A stretch of 9,703 nucleotides of DNA from Pseudomonadales bacterium (GCA_013215025.1 JABSRR010000045.1:1-9703); one strand, 5' to 3'; positions 1 to 7,288 are shown, numbered from the stretch's first letter. The notes: generated from the sequence alone by a model not told the origin. Translations and numbers: made by a program.

Positions 1-23
1 TTGCTACGTACCGGTGAAAAGGC

Positions 24-1034
24 TTATGCCGTGGCCGGTGATTGAATCGTTGCCAAAGCCTCAAGGTAGCCCGCCTGGTCCAATCGAGGGCCAAATTGGC
101 TCACTACCTGCGCCGACACATAGGATGCTAACTTACCGGCTGTGGCAAAGTCATAATCTTGGCTGATGGCATATAAAAAGGCACCAGCAAATGCGTCACC
201 GGCACCGTTAGTATCAATCGCATCAACCGTGTAAGGATCAATCTGAATTAAGGACTGGCCATCAAATAATAAAGCCCCCTGCTTGCCAAGCGTAATGGCA
301 AAGCATTTTGCCACCGTCTTTAACGCTGACACAGCATCTTCAAGCTTATCACTGTTGGCAAAGCCTTTTGCTTCTTCCTCGTTGCAGAAGAGTAAATCCA
401 CGCCATCACCTAGCATGGCTTTTAAACCGTCGCCAAAAAACTCAACCATGCCAGGATCCGACAAGCTTAAGGCAGTTTTCACACCATGCGACTCAGCGAC
501 TTCTCTGGCACGTATCGCAGCAGCGCGACAGTTATCAGAAGTTACTAAATAGCCTTCAATATAAACCCAAGCTGAATCTTTTATAGCCTCAGGGCTTAAG
601 TTATCAATTGCTAAAGTTTCGCTAATGCCAAGATAGGTGTTCATACTACGCTCTGCATCTGCAGTAATCATCACTAAGCATTTACCGGTAATACCGTCCG
701 CGGTTGAATGCGCTTTGCTGGCGGCAACCCCAGCTGCGTCTAGATCCGCCAAGTAAAAAGCGCCATTCTCATCATTGCCAACTTTACAGCTATAAAACGT
801 TGAGGCACCTAAGTAGCTGGCTGCAATAATAGAATTAGCCGCCGAACCGCCTGAGGCGCGCTTCGAGGCAACAAGATGATTTTGCAGCAACTGCATCAGC
901 TCATGCTGACGAGATTCGTCAACTAGCGTCATCACGCCCTTATCTATTGAGGCATCGAGTAAAAATTGATCTGAGACTTCAATTTCAGTATCGACTAATG
1001 CTGCACCTACGCCATAAATATCATACTTGGCCAT
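24..1034 (-). CDS. PfkB-family carbohydrate/nucleoside kinase (adenosine kinase-like)
   Basis: This 336-residue cytoplasmic protein belongs to the PfkB/ribokinase fold, which phosphorylates sugars or nucleosides with ATP. The N-terminal substrate-side signature GGSAANS is at residues 62-68. The C-terminal signature DTNGAGDAFAGAF is at residues 274-286, with D280 as the expected catalytic base next to the anion hole. An NEEE motif at 218-221 matches the family's Mg/phosphate-binding region. Length and both signatures are complete, so the gene looks intact. Overall it resembles proteins usually annotated as adenosine kinase, which would make it a purine-salvage enzyme (adenosine to AMP), but ribokinase-like or other sugar substrates cannot be excluded from motifs alone. 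The ATG at 1032-1034 begins a typical MAKYDIYGVG start, with only a weak ribosome site before it. The gene is divergent from mrcB. No terminator is visible in the 23 bases left after its stop. Confidence 0.93.
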   Translation of the reverse strand: MAKYDIYGVGAALVDTEIEVSDQFLLDASIDKGVMTLVDESRQHELMQLLQNHLVASKRASGGSAANSIIAASYLGASTFYSCKVGNDENGAFYLADLDAAGVAASKAHSTADGITGKCLVMITADAERSMNTYLGISETLAIDNLSPEAIKDSAWVYIEGYLVTSDNCRAAAIRAREVAESHGVKTALSLSDPGMVEFFGDGLKAMLGDGVDLLFCNEEEAKGFANSDKLEDAVSALKTVAKCFAITLGKQGALLFDGQSLIQIDPYTVDAIDTNGAGDAFAGAFLYAISQDYDFATAGKLASYVSAQVVSQFGPRLDQAGYLEALATIQSPATA

Positions 1035-1105
1035 ATAAAATCACACTCAGTTTGCTTAAAATTTGCAGTCATTATCCTGACTCCAATAAATTTATCCAGT
1101 CATCA
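1035..1105. promoter_or_regulatory. Divergent promoter region between the kinase and mrcB
   Basis: These 71 AT-rich bases separate two divergently transcribed genes, so promoters for both should lie here or just inside the genes. On the plus strand, TTGCTT (1052-1057) followed by TATCCT (1073-1078) could be -35/-10 elements, but the 15-base spacing is short. No convincing sigma-70 pair was found on the minus strand. No strong Shine-Dalgarno sequence precedes either start. The assignment rests on gene arrangement, not on a clear motif. Confidence 0.4.
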
Positions 1106-3373
1106 ATGTTGAAAAATTTACCCAACCGCGCATGCTGCCTCAAGCTGTTGCTAACGCTATTTGTAGTTTGTCTATTTGCGCTGGCTTATCTGGATGCCTG
1201 GCTAATGGAAAAATTAGCGCAGAGTGAATACGCACAAGCATCAAAAGTCTATGCAAAAAGTGTGGAACTATATGACCGAAAAAACCTGAGCCGAGAAACA
1301 ATCATTGAGCAGCTTAGACTGTCCGGCTATCGACAGGGCAAACACCCTCAACATGCTAGCTTCTGGTCAGATGGTGGACTACTGCATATATCTAATCCCC
1401 GCTTTTCATGGTGGGATGGTGAAAAACCCGCCCACCAAGGCACAGTCAGTTTCAATCCATCGGCAAGCGCAATTAAGCGGGTCCAGTCCAGTATTCAAAA
1501 TGGCTATATACGTATTCTTCCTATTGAAATCGGCCGCTTGGATGCAGACTCGGCGACCGATCGCATTAAACTATCCTTTGAGCAAATTCCTAAACCTTTA
1601 ATACAGGCTTTGCTTGCTACCGAGGATCGTGGCTTTTATCAGCATATCGGCGTCTCACCCAGCGCGATATTGCGGGCGCTGTATCAGAACCTTAAAGCAG
1701 GTCATGTCGTGCAGGGCGGCAGCACCATTACCCAGCAGTTAGCTAAGAATTATTTTTTGACTGATGGACAATTCTATTGGCGAAAAATCATCGAAGCGAT
1801 AATGGCCTTGTTAATCGAAGTACGCCTGGATAAAGAGGCGATCCTAACAGCTTATGTCAATGAAGTATTTGTCGCACAAGATGGGCCTCGTGCCATCCAT
1901 GGCTTTGGCTTAGCCAGTCAGTACCTGTTTGGTCAACCGATAAATCAGCTTAATCTCTCACAAGCCGCGCTATTAGTTGCGATGCTAAAAGGCCCCTCTC
2001 GCTACAACCCTGTGCGCAACCCAGAACTAGCCATACAACGACGTAATTTAGTGCTGCAATTAATGCAGCAACAAGGATTTATCACAGCTGATGCAGCACA
2101 GCTGGCGCAACAGCAAACACTGAAGCTTGCGAATTCTCAGCGCTTTCGTCAATCAGCACCTGCTTATTTAGATTTAGTGAAACGCCAGCTAAAACGTGAC
2201 TACAGTCAAGAAGACTTATCTAGCCAGGGCTTAAGAATATTTACTCACTTAGATCCAATATGGCAACAACGCGCGCAAACTGCATTATCGAAAGCCGCTG
2301 CCAGACTCAACCAGCCAGACGCGGCCAGCGCCTCACCGCAAACGATTAATGGCGCAGTCGTCACTGTAGATTTTCACACAGGTGACGTGTTAGCTGTTGT
2401 CGGCGATAGCCAGCCAAGACGGGCGGGCTTTAACCGAGCTTTAGATGCGCGGCGCCAGATTGGCTCATTGATCAAACCTGCGGTCGTAGTACAAGCGCTA
2501 CAACAGGGTATCAGTTTAAATCAGCTCATCGATGATTCACCGCTTACTATCGCCACGCCGTCAGGCCCTTGGCAGCCAGAAAATTTTGACCAGCGCTTTC
2601 ACGGTCAAGTTAGCTTGTATCAAGCGTTGGCACAATCCTACAATGTGGCATTCGCTAGACTTGCGAATAAGCTTGGGGTCGCGGGTTTAGCTAAAACCCT
2701 ACGAGCATTAGGCGTTCAAGGAACAATACCTGAGGTACCCGCGTTAAGCCTCGGCGCTGTCGACCTCAGCCCGATCGATGTTGCACAAATGTACGCCACT
2801 ATTGCCAGTGATGGATTTTATACGCCACTAAAGTCAATCCATAGCGTGCGGAATAACGATGGCCAGGCGCTGCAGCGGGTGCGCCTAGACCTGCAACAAC
2901 GATTCAAACCTAGCCTTATGTATCAAACCCAATTTGCTATGCAGGCGGTCATCCATGATGGCACCGCTAAGCGTGTACAACCCATGCTATCAACACGACA
3001 GCAATGGGCTGGAAAAACCGGAACCAGCTCGGCTCAGCGGGATAGTTGGTTTGCCGGCTTTAATCGCCAACGCCTCAGCGTGGTCTGGCTGGGCAACGAC
3101 AGCAATCAAAGTTTAGCGCTGACCGGCAGCACAGGTGCATTACCCATTTGGGCGGAAATCATGCGCCATGATCGGCGTATCGATACAGCAAAACCTGCGC
3201 CCAAAGATATTCAGCATTACTGGATAGACCGGTCAAGCGGACTATTAAGCCGTCAAGACTGTGATGACGCTATTTACATGCCTATTTCGCGCGGAAACGA
3301 GCCAAAGCAGACGGTTAAGTGTACAATCAAAGGCAAAACAAAGAAAAATTGGTTCCTACAATGGTTTCTATAA
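1106..3373 (+). CDS. mrcB: Penicillin-binding protein 1b (bifunctional peptidoglycan glycosyltransferase/transpeptidase)
   Basis: This class A PBP of 755 residues polymerises lipid II into glycan strands and cross-links them in the periplasm, anchored in the inner membrane. A membrane segment lies at about 13-34 after a very short cytoplasmic tail. A UB2H-like domain, the PBP1b hallmark and activator docking site, spans about 47-130. The GT51 glycosyltransferase follows, with catalytic E173 in TEDRGFYQH and the motif QGGSTITQQLAKN at 203-215. The transpeptidase has SxxK at S454-K457 (GSLIKP), SxN at S511-N513 and KTGT at 637-640. Cysteines C719 and C738 near the C-terminus match the paired cysteines of E. 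coli PBP1b. All catalytic residues are present. The open frame extends upstream to 947, but the ATG at 1106 is preferred: the extra 53 residues would run back into the divergent kinase gene and have no family resemblance. It is first in an operon with the lipoprotein and Nudix genes. Confidence 0.97.
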   Translation: MLKNLPNRACCLKLLLTLFVVCLFALAYLDAWLMEKLAQSEYAQASKVYAKSVELYDRKNLSRETIIEQLRLSGYRQGKHPQHASFWSDGGLLHISNPRFSWWDGEKPAHQGTVSFNPSASAIKRVQSSIQNGYIRILPIEIGRLDADSATDRIKLSFEQIPKPLIQALLATEDRGFYQHIGVSPSAILRALYQNLKAGHVVQGGSTITQQLAKNYFLTDGQFYWRKIIEAIMALLIEVRLDKEAILTAYVNEVFVAQDGPRAIHGFGLASQYLFGQPINQLNLSQAALLVAMLKGPSRYNPVRNPELAIQRRNLVLQLMQQQGFITADAAQLAQQQTLKLANSQRFRQSAPAYLDLVKRQLKRDYSQEDLSSQGLRIFTHLDPIWQQRAQTALSKAAARLNQPDAASASPQTINGAVVTVDFHTGDVLAVVGDSQPRRAGFNRALDARRQIGSLIKPAVVVQALQQGISLNQLIDDSPLTIATPSGPWQPENFDQRFHGQVSLYQALAQSYNVAFARLANKLGVAGLAKTLRALGVQGTIPEVPALSLGAVDLSPIDVAQMYATIASDGFYTPLKSIHSVRNNDGQALQRVRLDLQQRFKPSLMYQTQFAMQAVIHDGTAKRVQPMLSTRQQWAGKTGTSSAQRDSWFAGFNRQRLSVVWLGNDSNQSLALTGSTGALPIWAEIMRHDRRIDTAKPAPKDIQHYWIDRSSGLLSRQDCDDAIYMPISRGNEPKQTVKCTIKGKTKKNWFLQWFL

Positions 3374-3819
3374 CAAAAAACAACATCCTTATTTTGATTA
3401 TAAGCCTGCTAGCTATCTCGGCCTGTGCGCCACAAGCGCCCAAAGAAGAGCAAGACATCTATGCAGCATTACGCGATGACAACATCCAATATGCCGACGG
3501 CAGCAGTGATAGTAGCGCCGATGTTGGCATCAATGAAGCCAGCCCCGCTTTTGTTGACGAACAACTTGCCAGTATTCGCTTTAATTTCTTCAAACGCCGT
3601 TATGCTGAAGCAGCTGACCTTGCTGAAAACTTGGTGCGCATAGACCCTAGCATGGCTGAAGGCTATTATTGGCTGGCCCGCATCCGCCTTGATCAAAGCG
3701 ACTATTACCAAGCCTACGAAATGTCGAGCAAGGGACTTACCGTGATCGACCCAAGTGATCAAGCATTGCTGCGTGAGTTAGAACGCATTCAGGGCATCTC
3801 ACAAATGGGCAGTAATTAA
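3361..3819 (+). CDS. lpoP: TPR outer-membrane lipoprotein, probable PBP1b activator (LpoP-like)
   Basis: This 152-residue lipoprotein has a signal sequence ending in a lipobox (ISAC, lipidated Cys22). Ala follows the cysteine, not Asp, so Lol sorting to the outer membrane is expected. A low-complexity Ser/Asp-rich linker (about 35-60) precedes a TPR-like helical region at about 65-131, with aromatic and Ala positions typical of TPR pairs (YAEAADLAEN, then GYYWLARIRL). The gene overlaps the end of mrcB by 13 bases, so the two are almost certainly co-transcribed and perhaps translationally coupled. From family knowledge, Pseudomonas PBP1b needs a TPR outer-membrane lipoprotein activator, LpoP. 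The size, TPR content and position here fit that role, but the symbol is assigned by analogy and the interaction is inferred. An upstream in-frame GTG at 3319 would add 14 residues before the signal peptide and is less likely than the ATG at 3361. Confidence 0.8.
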   Translation: MVSITKNNILILIISLLAISACAPQAPKEEQDIYAALRDDNIQYADGSSDSSADVGINEASPAFVDEQLASIRFNFFKRRYAEAADLAENLVRIDPSMAEGYYWLARIRLDQSDYYQAYEMSSKGLTVIDPSDQALLRELERIQGISQMGSN

Positions 3820-3828
3820 GCAAGCCTC

Positions 3829-4410
3829 GTGATCTCTGCGGCGTTACAGCAGCAGTGCCAGCAGTGGCCAGCCGAAAAAAAATGGTACCGACCGATTTCA
3901 CAACGAGCAGCGGTGTGTATTATTTTAGATCAACAGCCGGATGGTCTTCATATGCTGATGATTCAACGTGCTGAACACCCCAATGACCCATGGTCCGGGC
4001 AGATGGGATTTCCTGGCGGCAAACAAGATCTCGATGACGCCAATATTACGATAACCGCTTTACGTGAGGCATCGGAAGAGCTGAGTATTGCAGCAAAATC
4101 TATTCAGCGGGTTGGCCGTCTGAGTGATATTTTAGCCAGACCTTATCGAGCATTTAAACCCGCTATGACGGTTACGCCAATCATATTCGCTGCCAACGAT
4201 CAGTTATCACCAAGCGCAAATCACGAAGTTCAAGATTGGCTCTGGTTACCGCTGGACTTTTTTCAAGATCAGCAAAATCGACAGGCTATGCAGATTGAAA
4301 AAGCAGGCTTATCGCATGAATTACCTTTTTATGAGTTTGCAAATAAACGCGTGTGGGGCTTATCGTTAATGATGATTGATGAGCTTTGCCATCTTCTGGC
4401 TAGCGAGTGA
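3829..4410 (+). CDS. Nudix hydrolase, CoA pyrophosphatase (NudL/YeaB)-like
   Basis: This 193-residue cytoplasmic Nudix enzyme should hydrolyse a nucleoside diphosphate linked to another group. The segment WSGQMGFPGG (55-64) leads into a Nudix box with R79-E80 and E83-E84 (LREASEEL), the Mg-binding core. The spacing from GG to RE is one residue longer than the canonical Nudix box, with Asp at the usual first Glu position. The same pattern occurs in the UPF0035/NudL CoA-pyrophosphatase group, which cleaves CoA to 4'-phosphopantetheine and 3',5'-ADP. A C-terminal stretch near 168-180 (YEFANKRVWGLS) also fits that group. Substrate is inferred only. The start is the GTG at 3829, the only usable start near the beginning of the domain; no good Shine-Dalgarno is visible, so coupling to translation of the lipoprotein gene is likely. 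Only TAA plus three codons separate the two genes, in one frame. Confidence 0.88.
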   Translation: MISAALQQQCQQWPAEKKWYRPISQRAAVCIILDQQPDGLHMLMIQRAEHPNDPWSGQMGFPGGKQDLDDANITITALREASEELSIAAKSIQRVGRLSDILARPYRAFKPAMTVTPIIFAANDQLSPSANHEVQDWLWLPLDFFQDQQNRQAMQIEKAGLSHELPFYEFANKRVWGLSLMMIDELCHLLASE

Positions 4411-4418
4411 CTAGTGAT

Positions 4419-4826
4419 TTACTCACTGATAAGCAAGCTGATTTGCGCAATGCCCGCTTCTCGTGCCTGATCTGAAATCAAGGCGATGGTTCTATGCTTA
4501 GCCTTGGCATCTGCCCGAATAATAACCGATGCCTCGGGGTTTGAGGCCGATAATCGCTCCACGTTGGCCCGCACCGAACGTGCATCAATGCGCCTGCCAT
4601 CAAGTTCAACCTGATTATTTGCAGTAATGGCGAACACTATATTTTGCACTGCATCTGGCGGCGGGGTTTGTTCTGACTCGGGCCTGGATAAGCCGTAGCC
4701 CGATTCTTTGACAAAACTGGCGGTGACCACAAAAAAAATCAACATGATAAACACCACATCAAGCATCGGTGTTAAATCAACCTTGCTATCCTCAGCGGCT
4801 TTTTGATGTCGATATAATTTTGTCAT
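4419..4826 (-). CDS. exbD: ExbD/TolR-family proton-channel subunit, without a nearby ExbB/TolQ gene
   Basis: This 135-residue inner-membrane protein belongs to the ExbD/TolR family, which with a five-subunit ExbB/TolQ channel turns proton flow into mechanical work on TonB- or Tol-type partners. A short cytoplasmic tail is followed by the single membrane helix at about 18-39 with the family motif LTPMLDVVF. Asp23 in it is the expected proton-carrying residue. A periplasmic domain at about 62-134 includes VIIRADAKAKH, matching the conserved 'I.aD....' region. The gene is complete. It converges on the Nudix gene with 8 bases between the stops. The usual exbB/tolQ partner is missing on its 5' side: the next minus-strand gene is a repeat protein beyond a 212-bp gap. 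A partner could be encoded elsewhere. ExbD is more likely than TolR by general resemblance, but the two are not cleanly separable here. Confidence 0.9.
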   Translation of the reverse strand: MTKLYRHQKAAEDSKVDLTPMLDVVFIMLIFFVVTASFVKESGYGLSRPESEQTPPPDAVQNIVFAITANNQVELDGRRIDARSVRANVERLSASNPEASVIIRADAKAKHRTIALISDQAREAGIAQISLLISE

Positions 4827-5038
4827 CTAACCACTATAACACAGGCTTTCTTAGCGCGCTAAGCCGTGATAAACATTGGCAACTTTCTGCAATCGGTAGA
4901 TCAATGAACAGCCAAGCAATTGAGAAAGTCGCCCAGAACCTGATAGATTTCGGACTAAGTTTCTAATAGAGATACTATTAAAAGAGATGCTACTCAATGA
5001 GATACGAAAAGTTAGAGCAGCTCAAACCGATATTGATT
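4827..5038. other. Intergenic junction with possible gene remnants
   Basis: This stretch of 212 bases lies between the start of exbD and the stop of the cadherin-like gene. It must hold either a promoter for exbD or read-through from the upstream gene; no clear promoter stands out. A plus-strand frame running to 4966 reads like ordinary protein over its last 35 or so codons (for example AIEKVAQNLIDFGLSF) but has no recognised family and no credible start outside exbD. A second short frame from the ATG at 4997 begins MRYEKLEQLKP and then runs into the neighbouring gene, stopping at 5062. Both could be debris of a lost gene or insertion sequence, or chance. Confidence 0.35.
4969..5013. repeat. 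Three direct repeats with exact 15-bp period (GAGATAC/GAGATGC/GAGATAC)
   Basis: The heptamers GAGATAC, GAGATGC and GAGATAC start at 4969, 4984 and 4999, so their spacing is exactly 15 bases twice. The first two 15-base units match at 11 of 15 positions and the first and third at 9 of 15. The repeats lie in the gap between the cadherin-like gene and exbD. They could be a regulator-binding direct repeat or a fossil of short tandem duplication. With only three diverged copies, chance cannot be excluded. Confidence 0.4.
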
Positions 5039-7288
5039 TTAGGGTGCCACGACGCTGAGTAAAAAGCGTCGACGTTGCTTTAACTCACCATCATCTACCT
5101 GAACAATAACCGTGGCCTCGTTTAACAGCTGCTTAGCGGTATATTTTAACTTACCGCGTTTTGACAAGCTCACACCTTCTGGCGCGTGAATCAGTTTAAA
5201 CTGTACTTTATCACCATCAGCATCACTGGCCTGCAGCTGGTAGCTCAGCCGCTCACCTAACAACAGCTGCTGATCGCTAATATTGTCGATATTAGGTGCG
5301 CGGTTAGCATTTGACACCTCAATGAAAAAGCTTTGCTCAACTTCATCAATACCGTCACTTACCGTCAGCGTCACTGCCTGCTTGCCCGACTGCTTATAGC
5401 CGGGCAACCAGCTCAAGCTGTCGCCATCTAGGCGCATGCCTGCAGGACCTTGCTGCAGCGTATATTGCAGGGTTTCTTTATCTGCATCGTCTGCACTCAG
5501 GGTGTACTCATAGGCTAAGGATTCGTGTGCTTGAGTAATCGGCGTCGAGGTAAAGCGTGGTAAGCGATTATTATTCAACACTTTTAACTGAAAGGCTTGC
5601 TCAGTACTCAGCTCGCCATCCGAGACACGCAAGACAACTGGGTAATCAGCCGCGCTAAAAAAATCGGGCTGCCAGCTTAAACGACCGTCATCAAAGCGCA
5701 TGGCCTGCGGCTTTTCTATGATGGACAATTGCAGCACAGTTTGATCTTCAGGGTCAGGGTCACTGAACTGGATACTGTACTCGTATTGCTCACCTTCGAG
5801 CACCGAACTGACTGGCTGAGAAAATATTGGCGCACGGTTGGTATTAGCTACTGTAATCACAAAGGCTTGTTGCACACTGGCCTCACCATCCGATAAGGCC
5901 AGCTCAACTGAGTGCTCGCCAGCTTGAGAATAACTTGGCTGCCAGCGTAAACTTTTATCCTGCAACTGCATACCCTCAGGTGCCTGCGCAAGCGTTAAGC
6001 GAAGCGGTGTTTGGTCAGGGTCTGAAATGACAACTTGATAGTCGTAGAGCTCAGTCTCTTTTGCCGCAGTCGGCGCAGCTGAGTCAAAGTTTGGCAGTCG
6101 GTTGGTGTTAAGCACTTTAATACGCAGTGGCAAGGTAACAGAAATTTCTGCATCACTGGCCTGAACCACTACCTCATGCTCACCCGCTTGAGAAAAGTCA
6201 GGCAGCCAGCTGAGCTGGTTGCCATCAATGCTGAGCCCAACGGGCGCCTGCAGCAAGCTTAACTGCAAAGCATCTTTATCAGCATCGCTAACTAAAATAT
6301 TAAGCCGCCAGATTTCGTTCTCCTGCGCAAGTAAGCTTTCACTGGCAGGCATCTGAAATACGGGCGGTCGATTAGCATTCATAACCTGAAGCTGAAAAGA
6401 CTGCGGCACTGACGCTTTCCCGTCATTTAGCTCAAGCTCCACAGTATAACTACCCGCTTGCTCATAGCTCGGCTCAAACAGCAGCTCATCATTCTCAAGC
6501 TGCATCCCAGCAGGACCTTGCAGCAAACGATAGCTAAGCTTATCACCATCTTCGTCGTCCCCTCGTAGGCGATAGCGATACGTCTCTGCTTCAGCGATGG
6601 TCAAAAGGGGTGAGGAGCTAAACACCGGCAAACGATTCACATCTTGCACCATCAGCGTCATCGTCGTTGGCACTTTGTCTTCACCGTCATTAGCTACCAC
6701 CGTAAAGGTATATTCGCCAGCCTGCTTGAAATTTGGGCTAAAAATCAGCATATCATCATCAATACGCATACCGCGTGGCGCAGACTTCAGTGAAAAGCCC
6801 AGCACTTGCTTATCTGGATCTTGAGCATTTAAACGATATTCAAATAACTGACCTTCAGCGACGCTGGGCAGGCTATTTGATTGCCATTGCGGTGCACGAT
6901 TTTTATTTTTTACCACTAGAGGCAGAGTTTTTTGGCTTTGCTTAACTCCGTCACTGACCGCGACCACCACCATATAGTCGCCTGCATCTGAGTAATCCGT
7001 ACTCCAACTGATCATGCCTGAGTCACCCAAGCTTAAGCCAGATGGGCCTTGCAATAGGCTAAATTTAAGCACAGGATTATTGTTATCTTTATCGCTGGCA
7101 CTCAACTGCAGTTGCAAAGTATCGGTTTCTTCAATCTTTCCGAGTTTGCGTTGATCAATTTGCGGGGCGAACTGGTTTAGATTTTCCGCGCCGACTGGCA
7201 GCTCATCGGCTGCTAAAGCCGAATGTCCCTGCAAAGCACCACAGCAGCCCAAGCAGAATACAAATAAAGGTAGGTTAAGCTTTTTCAT
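5039..7288 (-). CDS. Secreted protein made of eight cadherin/Ig-like (He_PIG-type) modules
   Basis: This 749-residue exported protein has a Sec signal peptide at 1-26 (hydrophobic core about 6-20, cleavage likely after ALA at 24-26). The rest is eight tandem beta-sandwich modules starting near residue 36 and then at 130, 218, 306, 396, 484, 574 and 662. Seven of them open with Asn-Arg-x-Pro. Each carries an acidic DxD-type loop (DADGDK, DEDGDK, DPDK and similar), a glycine/Met segment such as GPAGMRL, a hydrophobic W-x-P strand, an AGE turn and a DG motif. This is the pattern of putative-Ig/dystroglycan-type cadherin-like domains, which usually bind calcium and serve adhesion or matrix roles. 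There is no catalytic domain, membrane anchor, lipobox or sorting signal, and the C-terminus ends within the last module. Function is unknown; a periplasmic or extracellular scaffold or adhesin is inferred. No good Shine-Dalgarno precedes the ATG at 7288. The gene is divergent from the NRPS gene. Confidence 0.9.
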   Translation of the reverse strand: MKKLNLPLFVFCLGCCGALQGHSALAADELPVGAENLNQFAPQIDQRKLGKIEETDTLQLQLSASDKDNNNPVLKFSLLQGPSGLSLGDSGMISWSTDYSDAGDYMVVVAVSDGVKQSQKTLPLVVKNKNRAPQWQSNSLPSVAEGQLFEYRLNAQDPDKQVLGFSLKSAPRGMRIDDDMLIFSPNFKQAGEYTFTVVANDGEDKVPTTMTLMVQDVNRLPVFSSSPLLTIAEAETYRYRLRGDDEDGDKLSYRLLQGPAGMQLENDELLFEPSYEQAGSYTVELELNDGKASVPQSFQLQVMNANRPPVFQMPASESLLAQENEIWRLNILVSDADKDALQLSLLQAPVGLSIDGNQLSWLPDFSQAGEHEVVVQASDAEISVTLPLRIKVLNTNRLPNFDSAAPTAAKETELYDYQVVISDPDQTPLRLTLAQAPEGMQLQDKSLRWQPSYSQAGEHSVELALSDGEASVQQAFVITVANTNRAPIFSQPVSSVLEGEQYEYSIQFSDPDPEDQTVLQLSIIEKPQAMRFDDGRLSWQPDFFSAADYPVVLRVSDGELSTEQAFQLKVLNNNRLPRFTSTPITQAHESLAYEYTLSADDADKETLQYTLQQGPAGMRLDGDSLSWLPGYKQSGKQAVTLTVSDGIDEVEQSFFIEVSNANRAPNIDNISDQQLLLGERLSYQLQASDADGDKVQFKLIHAPEGVSLSKRGKLKYTAKQLLNEATVIVQVDDGELKQRRRFLLSVVAP
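5042..7183 (-). repeat. Eight-module internal protein repeat array
   Basis: This is the coding array of the cadherin-like protein. Module boundaries, read on the minus strand, fall near 7183, 6901, 6637, 6373, 6103, 5839, 5569 and 5305, giving periods of 264-270 bases after the first module. The repeats are clear in protein but diverged in DNA, which points to old duplications kept apart, not a recent expansion. Confidence 0.85.
5050..5071 (-). other. Perfect 7-bp inverted repeat at the 3' end of the cadherin-like gene
   Basis: CGACGCT (5050-5056) and AGCGTCG (5065-5071) can pair around an 8-base loop, GAGTAAAA on the plus strand. The hairpin lies within the last codons of the gene, 9 bases from the stop codon. 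In the direction of transcription no T-run follows directly, so it is not a standard intrinsic terminator. It may stabilise the mRNA end or be chance. Confidence 0.3.

Noticed and set aside
283..586. Two plus-strand open frames inside the kinase gene
   Set aside because: They are antisense shadows of a well-supported PfkB-family gene and have no recognisable domain.
947..1105. N-terminal extension of the PBP1b open frame by 53 codons
   Set aside because: It would overlap the 5' end of the divergent kinase gene, is not like any PBP1b tail I know, and the ATG at 1106 places a normal short cytoplasmic tail before the membrane helix.
3469..3762. Minus-strand open frame inside the lipoprotein gene
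   Set aside because: It is antisense to a gene with clear lipobox and TPR features, and its composition reads as a shadow.
3845..3872. CAGCAGTG repeated near the Nudix start
   Set aside because: It is a short repeat of Gln/Cys/Trp codons within coding sequence and has only two copies.
4406..4427. Possible bidirectional terminator between the Nudix gene and exbD
   Set aside because: AGTGA copies can pair with TCACT, but only 5 bp form and no T-run follows on either strand.
4769..4966. Plus-strand open frame overlapping the start of exbD
   Set aside because: The first 20 or so codons are antisense to exbD and no family is recognised. It is not annotated as a gene, though its 3' part is discussed as possible debris.
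7240..7260. Cysteines in the signal peptide of the cadherin-like protein as a lipobox
   Set aside because: The residues before the cysteines do not fit a lipobox, and a good AxA signal peptidase I site lies further on.
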